Origin: an uncultured Sphingomonadaceae bacterium
Lineage (GTDB): Bacteria > Pseudomonadota > Alphaproteobacteria > Sphingomonadales > Sphingomonadaceae
DNA length: 8,299 bases
Direction: 5' to 3'
Assembly: GCA_938003725.1 (NCBI GenBank)
Contig: CALKXX010000018.1
Coordinates: 1 to 8,299 of the forward strand
Below, in pieces: positions 1 to 6,181 of this stretch (positions are counted from its first letter, which is position 1; each line of letters starts with the position of its first letter). The translations under genes and the position numbers were made by a program. The notes beneath the pieces are model-generated. The model searched no databases. It was given only the letters and a program-made list of their open reading frames with translations, and was not told the DNA's origin.

Positions 1-65
1 GGTAAGACTATATTGTCAATTGGCAGATGGCATATTCGCCTGTTACAAGCGGAACGAGATCAGCC

Positions 66-70
66 GAGGT
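66..70 (+). promoter_or_regulatory. Shine-Dalgarno site setting the yhhN-family start
   Basis: GAGGT lies 6 nt before the ATG at 77. The earlier in-frame ATG at 20 has no comparable purine-rich site within 5-10 nt, so this site favours the shorter protein. Confidence 0.6.
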
Positions 71-76
71 CAAATC

Positions 77-742
77 ATGAAACGCGCAATTGTAGAATCC
101 AGACCTTATTTGCTGATGAGCCTGTTGTTCGGGATCAGTTACTTCTTTGTCATGGACAGCAATATCCCAGGGCTTTTTCTGATAATTTGGAAAGGGTTAG
201 GGGTTGGCTTTCTAGCAATATACGCTTTGCGCCGGGTTCATGGCTTCGATGGGAAATTGATCGCAGCAGTCATGGCCTTTGGCGCATTGGGAGATATGCT
301 GATCGAGATTGATCTCATTATGGGGGCAGGGGCCTTTATTGTTGGGCATTGCATTGCGATCACGCTTTACCTTCGCCATCGCCGGGAAAAGCTGATGTTC
401 AGTCAGAAGTTACTTGCGCTACTTCTGATCCCCGTCACAATATTGATATCATGGTCACTTCCGTTTGATCGTTCAGAAGCTTTAGGACTGGCGGCGTACA
501 GCGCGTTTCTGGCCATTATGGCCGCATTGGCGTGGACCAGCAGCTTCTCTCGCTACCGTGTAGGAATAGGCGCTATCCTGTTCATTGTCTCCGATTTACT
601 GATCTTCTCACGCATGGGTTTCCTACAGAATTCCACCATTCCTGACTGGACAGTCTGGCCGATATATTATGCTGGTCAATTCATGATCGCCACGGGCGTT
701 GTCCGCAAGTTGCGCGAAGAACAACATATCCCCAACCCCTAG
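77..742 (+). CDS. YhhN family integral membrane protein (lysoplasmalogenase-like)
   Basis: A 221-residue, very hydrophobic protein with about seven to eight predicted membrane segments, the usual size for the YhhN family. The family signatures are visible: GALGDMLIE at residues 69-77, GAGAFIVGH at 83-91, GAILFIVSDLLIF at 165-177 and YYAGQFMIATG at 197-207. The aspartates D73 and D173 and histidine H91 sit where the family conserves polar residues in the membrane. Characterised members (animal TMEM86, some bacterial proteins) hydrolyse the vinyl-ether bond of lysoplasmalogens; whether this one does is inference. I chose the ATG at 77 because GAGGT lies 6 nt upstream (66-70) and the protein then starts MKRAIV; an in-frame ATG at 20 would add 19 residues unlike the family. 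It ends at TAG 740-742, overlapping the stop of the convergent dioxygenase gene, so there is no room for a terminator between them. Confidence 0.9.
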   Translation: MKRAIVESRPYLLMSLLFGISYFFVMDSNIPGLFLIIWKGLGVGFLAIYALRRVHGFDGKLIAAVMAFGALGDMLIEIDLIMGAGAFIVGHCIAITLYLRHRREKLMFSQKLLALLLIPVTILISWSLPFDRSEALGLAAYSAFLAIMAALAWTSSFSRYRVGIGAILFIVSDLLIFSRMGFLQNSTIPDWTVWPIYYAGQFMIATGVVRKLREEQHIPNP

Positions 743-1581
743 CTGGGCCGGAAAGCTGCGATCGTGGTCCGGTGTAGCAGGCGGTCATGCCCCTCATAGC
801 CACCGGTTGCACAGTGCAGAACAGAGCGATTGTCCCACATAATCAACATATCGGGTTGCCATCGGTGACGATATTGGAACTCTTCGCGGGCCTGCCACGC
901 GTATAGTTCTTGCAGCAAGGGCAGGGCTTTGGTCTGTTCCATGCCGTCAAAGCCGATAATATAACCCATGCAGCTAAACAAACCGAGCTGTCTGGTTTCC
1001 GGATGTTCGCGGATCAGGGGATGTACTTGCGTTTTTCGAGCAGATTCGTCCGGGCGGATTGCCATGCTCCGGCCTTCATCATTATCGCCATAGGCTCCAT
1101 CGGGTGCATAAGCCATTTGTGCGCTGTGGATCGCTGTGAGGCCTTCAAATTTCGCACGCATTTCTGAAGTCATGGCGTCAAGCGCGGCATGCTGGTTCGA
1201 AAATAGCGTGTCTCCGCCGGTTGGTGGGACTGTGATGCTCCTTAGGCAAGTCCCTGCGGGAGGGTTTTTCTGAAAACTCCAGTCGCTGTGCCAATTTTCC
1301 GCAAATAGCGGCGATGTTTCATCGGCATCACGCCGGATAGCAGCAATATTGGTGCGGCCCTCGATAGGGTCAAAAAATGGATCGACGCCAAAGTCCCCGA
1401 AATATTGGGTGAACCGCTCTAAATCATCGTCAGACATGGGTTGATCCGGAAAAGATAGAACATGATGCTGGAGCCACGCAGCGCGAATGTCAGCGATTTC
1501 ATCGCCATTCAGAGGCTTGGAAAGATCAACACCCCTAATGGCCGCGCCACAAGCTTGCCCGGATGGTTCGATATTTAGCAT
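739..1581 (-). CDS. TauD/TfdA family Fe(II)/2-oxoglutarate-dependent dioxygenase
   Basis: A 280-residue cytosolic non-haem iron oxygenase that would couple decarboxylation of 2-oxoglutarate to hydroxylation of a substrate. The iron-binding facial triad is visible: H98 and D100 in NWHSDW, and H256 in SVLHCATGG. T125 in TGGDT and R267 fit the 2-oxoglutarate contacts. R271 (LLHRTT) falls at the position of the E. coli TauD arginine that binds the sulfonate; spacings from H256 of +11 and +15 match TauD. The length is also close to TauD (about 283). No sulfonate transporter genes are adjacent, so taurine is only one candidate; related family members act on alpha-ketoglutarate-compatible carboxylates, phenoxyacetates and sulfate esters. 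The ATG at 1581 has GAGGGG 5 nt upstream (1587-1592). It lies 78 bp downstream of gyrA on the same strand and may be read through from it, since I see no convincing terminator in the gap. The end overlaps the yhhN-family stop by 4 nt. The family is secure and the substrate is unknown. Confidence 0.93.
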   Translation of the reverse strand: MLNIEPSGQACGAAIRGVDLSKPLNGDEIADIRAAWLQHHVLSFPDQPMSDDDLERFTQYFGDFGVDPFFDPIEGRTNIAAIRRDADETSPLFAENWHSDWSFQKNPPAGTCLRSITVPPTGGDTLFSNQHAALDAMTSEMRAKFEGLTAIHSAQMAYAPDGAYGDNDEGRSMAIRPDESARKTQVHPLIREHPETRQLGLFSCMGYIIGFDGMEQTKALPLLQELYAWQAREEFQYRHRWQPDMLIMWDNRSVLHCATGGYEGHDRLLHRTTIAAFRPS

Positions 1582-1595
1582 TTTTGCCCCTCATT

Positions 1596-1624
1596 TCGTT
1601 TGTCCCGCGCCTGTCGAAGAACAT
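1596..1624. repeat. Possible degenerate copy of a sphingomonad dispersed short repeat
   Basis: In the gap between gyrA and the dioxygenase gene, the plus strand reads GTCCCGCGCCTGTCGAAG followed by AACAT. It resembles the short dispersed motif containing GAGCCTGTCGAAG that I recall from many intergenic regions of Sphingomonadales genomes, with a few mismatches. Only one copy occurs in this window, so its repetitive nature rests on recollection, not on the sequence shown. It ends about 4 nt from the Shine-Dalgarno site of the dioxygenase gene. Confidence 0.4.
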
Positions 1625-1659
1625 CTGTACACAGGTCGCAAAACTTGCGTCAACGGCAA

Positions 1660-4410
1660 CTAGTCATCCGTGTCTGCTGCGGGAGTTTCAGGCGCGGCTT
1701 CACCTTCTGAAACGCCCTGATCGACCATTTCTTCTGCTACAGCTTCTTCGCCCTCGTTCTCCGGCTCTTCTTCCTCGTCGATTTTAGCAGCTCCAACGAC
1801 CTGCTCCCCGTCGGACACGTCAAATAGTTTTACGCCCGAACTGTTTCGGCCAATCACACGCATATCTGCGACTTTCATGCGAATAAGCTTTGCTTGATCA
1901 GTGACCAGCATGACTTGCTCATCGTCTGTCGCCGGGAAACTTGCGACGACGGTGCCGTTCCTTTTGATATTGTCGATGTTAAGAATACCCTGACCGCCGC
2001 GACCGGACTGGCGATATTCAAAAGCGCTGGAGCGTTTACCATAGCCATTGGCGCAGACCGTCAGAATGAAGTCCTCATTTTCGCCAAACTCAGCCATGCG
2101 TTCAGCCGAAAGTTCCGGCGCGTTGTCATTTTCCTTCCACGGCGCAGCTTTCAGATATTGATCACGTTCCTCGGTTGAAGCCTCGAAACCGCGCAAGACT
2201 GACAAGGAAATTACCTCATCGTCATCTTTCAAAGTGATTCCGCGAACGCCCGTAGAACTTCGGCTCTGCATCACCCGCACCGCTTCGGAGGCAAAGCGGA
2301 TAGCCTTGCCATTTTTGGTGGAAAGCTGGGCATCATCTGTTTCCGTCAGCAATTCAACACCGATCAGGCGATCATTGCTGTCATCTTCGAATTTCATCGC
2401 AATTTTACCATTTGACGGGATGTTGGTGAATGCATCCATGCTGTTCTTGCGAATATTGCCCTTCGCGGTCGCAAACATAACGTTCAAACTCGCCCACTCT
2501 TCCTCATCTTCCGGCAGGGGAAGAACGTTGGTAATGACTTCGCCTTCTCCCAATGGCAACAGATTGACCATCGGACGCCCCTTGGTTTGAGGCCCGCCTT
2601 CAGGAAGTTTCCATACTTTCAGACGGTAAACTTGTCCGATATTGGAGAAAAACAGCACCGGCGTATGCGTCGATGTGACAAATAATTCCGTCACAGCATC
2701 TTCATCTTTGGTCGCCATGCCCGCACGGCCTTTGCCGCCGCGGCGTTGTGCGCGGAAGGTATCGAGAGGCGTGCGTTTGATATAGCCGCTATGGGTGACG
2801 GTCACGACCATTTCGGAGCGCTCCATCAAATCTTCATCTTCCAAACCGTCCCAGGCAGCGGTAATCTCACTAACCCGTGGCGTCGCAAATTCGTCGCGAA
2901 CTTCTTCCAATTCTTCGCGCATGACGGCGTATAGTTTTACGCGGTCAGCCAGTATCGCCAAATATTCTTCGATCGCTGTCGCCAACTCTTTCAGTTCGTC
3001 ACCGATTTCTTCCCGGCCAAGGGCAGTCAGCTTCTGTAAGCGTAAATCGAGGATCGCCTTAACCTGTATTGCGGAAAGTTTATACGTTTCGCCTTCTACC
3101 TCGGTATCGGTAGCCTCTACTAGCCGGATATAGGGCGCTATTTCTGCAATCGGCCATTCCCGGGCAAACAATGATTCTCGTGCCTCAATCGGTGTCGCCG
3201 ATCCGCGAATAATGCGAACGACTTCGTCCATATTCGTGACTGCAACCACCAAACCCAGCAAGATATGCGCGCGTTCACGGGCTTTGTTCAACTTGAACTT
3301 GGTACGCCGCGTAATGACTTCTTCGCGGAATTTGATAAAGGATTCGATGATATCGCGCAGGTTCAAAACCTCTGGCCGTCCGCCTCTGATCGCCAGCATA
3401 TTCGCGGGAAAACTGGATTGGGCAGGGGTAAAACGCCAGATTTGGTTCAGCACCACATCGGTCGTGGCATCGCGCTTAAGATCAATAACCACGCGAACAC
3501 CGGCACGGCTAGATTCATCACGAATGTCAGCGACGCCCTCAATACGCTTATCTTTGGCGGCTTCTGCAATTTTTTCGACCAAACCGGCCTTGCCAACCTG
3601 AAACGGAATCGACTTCAGAACGATAGAGCGTTTGTCGCCGCGACCTTCCTCAATCTCGTGGCGAGCCCGCATCATGATCGATCCGCGACCTTCTTTATAG
3701 GCCGCACGTGCCCCGGATTGCCCCAGGATCAATGGCGAAGTCGGGAAATCCGGTCCGGGAATGATTTCGATCAATTCATCGACTGTGATTCCAGGGTTTT
3801 CCATGAACGCGAGCGCCGCGTTGATAACTTCCCCCAGGTTATGGGGCGGAATATTGGTCGCCATACCGACTGCAATGCCGCCAGCACCGTTGACTAGCAA
3901 ATTTGGGAAACGCGCAGGAAGAACGGTGGGTTCCTGTAAACTTCCATCATAATTGTCCTGAAAATCGACCGTATCTTTATCAAGGTCGTTGAGCAGGAAA
4001 TTAGAGACCTTGTCCAACCGCGCTTCGGTATAGCGCATGGATGCCGGCATATCGGGGTCCATAGAGCCGAAATTGCCCTGTCCATCGATCAACGGCACCC
4101 GCATCGACCAATCCTGTGTCATACGTGCAAGCGCCATATAAATCGCGCTATCCCCATGTGGGTGATAGTTACCCATCACATCGCCGACAATTTTTGCAGA
4201 TTTTCGATATGGGCGCCCCGCAACAAAACCGCCTTCTTTGGACGCAAATAAAATGCGACGATGCACAGGCTTCAAACCATCGCGCACGTCCGGCAATGCA
4301 CGGCTAACAATGACCGACATTGCATAATCCATATAACTGGATTTCATCTCATCGACGATATCGATGGGTTCAATGTCTGACGGTTCAGGAGGCGTGGTTA
4401 CTTCGTTCAC
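1660..4410 (-). CDS. gyrA: DNA gyrase subunit A
   Basis: A 916-residue type IIA topoisomerase subunit that cleaves and religates DNA and, with GyrB, introduces negative supercoils using ATP. The catalytic tyrosine is Y127 in AMRYTEARL-type context (SMRYTEARL). The quinolone-resistance region HPHGDSAIYM spans residues 83-92. The GyrA box QRRGGKG at 555-561 and the following beta-pinwheel blades identify gyrase rather than ParC. Residues 1-510 form the breakage-reunion core and about 530-877 the wrapping domain; an insertion of about 40 residues (741-780) lies between blades compared with E. coli. The tail 878-916 holds 18 acidic and no basic residues. Numbering runs +5 relative to E. coli: S88 equals Ser83, and M92 stands in place of Asp87. 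The start is GTG at 4408-4410, with AAAAGGG 7 nt upstream (4418-4424); it gives the expected SDIEPIDIVDEM N-terminus. The SDR gene lies 105 bp upstream on the same strand; I see no clear promoter in the gap. Confidence 0.99.
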   Translation of the reverse strand: MNEVTTPPEPSDIEPIDIVDEMKSSYMDYAMSVIVSRALPDVRDGLKPVHRRILFASKEGGFVAGRPYRKSAKIVGDVMGNYHPHGDSAIYMALARMTQDWSMRVPLIDGQGNFGSMDPDMPASMRYTEARLDKVSNFLLNDLDKDTVDFQDNYDGSLQEPTVLPARFPNLLVNGAGGIAVGMATNIPPHNLGEVINAALAFMENPGITVDELIEIIPGPDFPTSPLILGQSGARAAYKEGRGSIMMRARHEIEEGRGDKRSIVLKSIPFQVGKAGLVEKIAEAAKDKRIEGVADIRDESSRAGVRVVIDLKRDATTDVVLNQIWRFTPAQSSFPANMLAIRGGRPEVLNLRDIIESFIKFREEVITRRTKFKLNKARERAHILLGLVVAVTNMDEVVRIIRGSATPIEARESLFAREWPIAEIAPYIRLVEATDTEVEGETYKLSAIQVKAILDLRLQKLTALGREEIGDELKELATAIEEYLAILADRVKLYAVMREELEEVRDEFATPRVSEITAAWDGLEDEDLMERSEMVVTVTHSGYIKRTPLDTFRAQRRGGKGRAGMATKDEDAVTELFVTSTHTPVLFFSNIGQVYRLKVWKLPEGGPQTKGRPMVNLLPLGEGEVITNVLPLPEDEEEWASLNVMFATAKGNIRKNSMDAFTNIPSNGKIAMKFEDDSNDRLIGVELLTETDDAQLSTKNGKAIRFASEAVRVMQSRSSTGVRGITLKDDDEVISLSVLRGFEASTEERDQYLKAAPWKENDNAPELSAERMAEFGENEDFILTVCANGYGKRSSAFEYRQSGRGGQGILNIDNIKRNGTVVASFPATDDEQVMLVTDQAKLIRMKVADMRVIGRNSSGVKLFDVSDGEQVVGAAKIDEEEEPENEGEEAVAEEMVDQGVSEGEAAPETPAADTDD

Positions 4411-4427
4411 AAATGGGCCCTTTTCAT
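4407..4427 (-). promoter_or_regulatory. gyrA translation start with overlapping 6-codon upstream ORF
   Basis: The gyrA Shine-Dalgarno AAAAGGG (4418-4424) is embedded in a tiny ORF that starts at ATG 4427-4425 and encodes MKRAHL. Its TGA (4409-4407) overlaps the gyrA GTG as GTGA. Such an arrangement could couple gyrA initiation to termination of the short ORF. However, the tiny ORF lacks a convincing ribosome-binding site of its own, so it may be chance. The GTG itself is well placed, 7 nt from the purine tract. Confidence 0.4.
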
Positions 4428-4515
4428 GGGTTTTTTACTGGTGATTCTTGTAGGCTATCGGGTCCCAAAAGACCAGCGTTAGAGAGCAATATTCGACATT
4501 AAAATGAGACACGGT

Positions 4516-5220
4516 TTAGGGCTGAATTTCCTGACCATCCCATGCAAATATCTTGCCGCTGTCAACGGGTCCCAAACTGTTCAAAACAGCGAGCATCTGA
4601 TGAGCAGAATAGTCGGCGTCAAATAGCTTTCCCTCGGTCACATTGGACTGAAAAGGACTGCTGAGCTTGGTATCGACGGTGCCGGGATGCAGGGCAACGA
4701 TTACCGATCGGTCATTCTTGCGCGACCATTCTATGGATAGATTGCGGATCATCATGTTGAGCGCTGCCTTCGATGCCCGGTACCCATACCAGCCGCCAAG
4801 GCGGTTGTCGGAGATGCTTCCAACTCTGGCCGATATAACAGCAAATTTAACTGTCTCGTTTTTCGCTGATAGTGGAAGAAAATATTTTGCAACCAGCGCG
4901 GGACCAACCGCATTGACCAGATAGTTTTGCAAAAGCCAATCTCTATCCAGATGTCGCAGGCTTTTTTCCGGCGCATGTTCACCGGTATGCAGCAATCCTG
5001 TTGCCACAAAGACCATGCTGGGAACAATATTTTTGGATTTCAGATAGTTTGCGGCGTCCTTGATGGTCGCTTCCGATGTGATATCGAGGGAAACCGGGCT
5101 ATTGTCAGAACGTGAGAATCGAATGACACGATCATATTCATCCCCGTTCTCCAAAGATTCTGCAACAGCAGAGCCGATGCCTCCTGAGGACCCGATGACA
5201 ATCGCCGTTTTGCGGTTCAT
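4516..5220 (-). CDS. Short-chain dehydrogenase/reductase, C-factor (CsgA)-like
   Basis: A 234-residue Rossmann-fold oxidoreductase of the SDR superfamily. The nucleotide-binding glycine motif GSSGGIG lies at residues 10-16, next to the first beta strand (TAIVIG). N103 (LVNAVGP) and the catalytic set S135, Y147 and K151 (VGSISD, then YRASK) are present, followed by HPGTVDT at 178-184. The context ARVGSISDNRLGGWYGYRAS is typical of the C-factor/sniffer-like SDR group, which includes Myxococcus CsgA and carbonyl reductases. The basic residue after the first glycine-rich loop and R34/R37 hint at NADPH preference; the substrate cannot be told. Its ATG (5220-5218) overlaps the yaaA stop as ATGA and has no good Shine-Dalgarno of its own, which points to translational coupling to yaaA. 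The length is normal for the family and the catalytic residues are intact. Confidence 0.93.
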   Translation of the reverse strand: MNRKTAIVIGSSGGIGSAVAESLENGDEYDRVIRFSRSDNSPVSLDITSEATIKDAANYLKSKNIVPSMVFVATGLLHTGEHAPEKSLRHLDRDWLLQNYLVNAVGPALVAKYFLPLSAKNETVKFAVISARVGSISDNRLGGWYGYRASKAALNMMIRNLSIEWSRKNDRSVIVALHPGTVDTKLSSPFQSNVTEGKLFDADYSAHQMLAVLNSLGPVDSGKIFAWDGQEIQP

Positions 5221-5975
5221 GACCGCACAAAGCGCAGGCTGTCCTTTTCGTTGCTCGTGGCATCAAAGCGATAGCCGTCACTGTCGAAGCCTTTGAGCGA
5301 TTCAACATCAGTCAGATGGTTCTCGCAAATATAGCGGGCCATCATACCGCGGGCGCGTTTCGCCTCGAAACTGACGAATTTTGGCCCATCAGGCGTATCC
5401 TTGCGAAAATCGACCTCGACGATGCGAGCATCCAATTTTTTGGTATATGGTTTGACGGCCGCCCAATATTCATTTGAGGCCAGATTGACGACGATCCGCT
5501 CGCCGCTGACATCCAAATCTTTCGCAAGTTCCGCTGCAATTTCGTCTTTCCAGAAATCCGTTAGCTTTTTATATCTAGGCGCCCACTTGGTCCCCATTTC
5601 CAGTCGATGGGGTCTGATCGAATCTAGCGGTCTTAGCAGACCATAAAGACCGGACAAGATACGAAGGTGACTCTGTGCAAAATCTAATGCCTCATCGCCA
5701 ATACTAGCCGCCTCAAAACCAGTATAAACGTCCCCGTTAAATGCATAGATGGCAGGTCGTTCCTGTTGGTTGAAAAAATCATTATACCGTGACCGATTTA
5801 ACTCAATCAGATTGTCGGAAACCGGCATGATCTGTTTCAGTTTTTTCTTGGTCAAATTCCCGATCCCATTGGCCAATCGTGCGGTATGGTCAGGAAACCG
5901 AATAGCCGTTGGCTCAACATTTGGTATATCACTATTGAAATCCAGTGATTTGGCGGGGGAAATAACAGCAATCAC
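5217..5975 (-). CDS. yaaA: Peroxide stress protein YaaA (DUF328/UPF0246)
   Basis: A 252-residue cytosolic protein, close to the 258 of E. coli YaaA, which lowers free intracellular iron and limits Fenton damage during hydrogen peroxide stress; it also has reported DNA-binding ability. Family signatures are ISPAKSLDF at residues 5-13, FNGDVYTGF at 79-87, LSGLYGLLRPLD at 107-118, RLEMGTK at 124-130 and NLASNEYW at 165-171. The C-terminal part has the conserved lysine/arginine-rich FEAKRARGMMARY at 203-215. The start is GTG (5975-5973), giving the usual MIAVISPAKS N-terminus, with TGAGGT 9 nt upstream (5985-5990). It heads a minus-strand run, with the SDR gene overlapping by 4 nt downstream and a divergent TPR gene upstream. 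In E. coli yaaA is under OxyR; I could not find a convincing OxyR-type site here. Confidence 0.97.
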   Translation of the reverse strand: MIAVISPAKSLDFNSDIPNVEPTAIRFPDHTARLANGIGNLTKKKLKQIMPVSDNLIELNRSRYNDFFNQQERPAIYAFNGDVYTGFEAASIGDEALDFAQSHLRILSGLYGLLRPLDSIRPHRLEMGTKWAPRYKKLTDFWKDEIAAELAKDLDVSGERIVVNLASNEYWAAVKPYTKKLDARIVEVDFRKDTPDGPKFVSFEAKRARGMMARYICENHLTDVESLKGFDSDGYRFDATSNEKDSLRFVRS

Positions 5976-6078
5976 GTTCGTTTTACCTCACTATGTAATT
6001 TGAAACCGCCAGATGCTTCGACCTCTGACGTTTGTTCAACATTCATTCAGCGGATTTGCCCTATAAATGCACATGAAA

Positions 6079-6096
6079 CTTGGTATTAAGACCAAG
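6079..6096. promoter_or_regulatory. Perfect inverted repeat, possible operator 1
   Basis: CTTGGT-N6-ACCAAG is a perfect 6-bp inverted repeat in the divergent region between yaaA and the TPR gene. Its left arm overlaps the possible -35 element of the TPR promoter. It has no T-tract, which argues against a terminator. The binding protein is unknown. Confidence 0.4.
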
Positions 6097-6108
6097 ACAT
6101 TCTATGGT
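6080..6108 (+). promoter_or_regulatory. Possible sigma-70 type promoter for the TPR gene
   Basis: TTGGTA (6080-6085) and TATGGT (6103-6108) are separated by exactly 17 bp, and each matches its consensus at four of six positions. Transcription would start near 6115, giving a leader of about 65 nt before the ATG at 6182. The match is moderate and both boxes lie inside inverted repeats, so the signal could be the operators alone. Confidence 0.35.
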
Positions 6109-6117
6109 GCAACCATA
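6103..6117. promoter_or_regulatory. Perfect inverted repeat, possible operator 2
   Basis: TATGGT-N3-ACCATA is a second perfect 6-bp inverted repeat. It shares TGGT/ACCA half-sites with the first, and the two centres are 22-23 bp apart, about two helical turns. Its left arm coincides with the possible -10 element of the TPR promoter. Confidence 0.4.
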
Positions 6118-6181
6118 ATCGGGCATATGGGGATATGTTGAAATAATTCCTGTTCAAAAAGTTTCTATCTGGAGGATATAC

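Noticed and set aside
14..25. Imperfect palindrome TGTCAATTGGCA at the left edge
   Set aside because: It is short, has one mismatched pair and its upstream context is outside the window, so its role cannot be judged.
910..1167. An 85-codon plus-strand open frame inside the dioxygenase gene
   Set aside because: It is antisense to a gene with all catalytic residues intact, and the translation looks like no protein family.
739..1581. Naming the dioxygenase tauD outright
   Set aside because: The active-site spacing matches TauD, but no taurine transport or sulfonate genes are nearby and the family has many substrates.
1582..1659. Possible gyrA terminator: CGCAA-GTT-TTGCG hairpin after the gyrA stop
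   Set aside because: The stem is only 5 bp and no T-tract follows on the minus strand, so it is not a credible rho-independent terminator.
3265..3897. A 210-codon plus-strand open frame antisense to gyrA
   Set aside because: It lies wholly inside the unambiguous gyrA gene, has no ribosome site or recognisable motif, and is explained by the codon pattern of gyrA on the other strand.
4461..4474. GGTC-N6-GACC hairpin between the SDR gene and gyrA
   Set aside because: A 4-bp stem with no T-tract is too weak to call as a terminator or operator.
4411..4515. A dedicated gyrA promoter in the 105-bp gap
   Set aside because: I looked on the minus strand for a -35/-10 pair with 16-18 bp spacing and found none with adequate matches. 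A promoter may still exist in a form I cannot recognise.
5976..6181. OxyR-type binding site upstream of yaaA
   Set aside because: The ATAG-N7-CTAT pattern with proper spacing was not found in this region.
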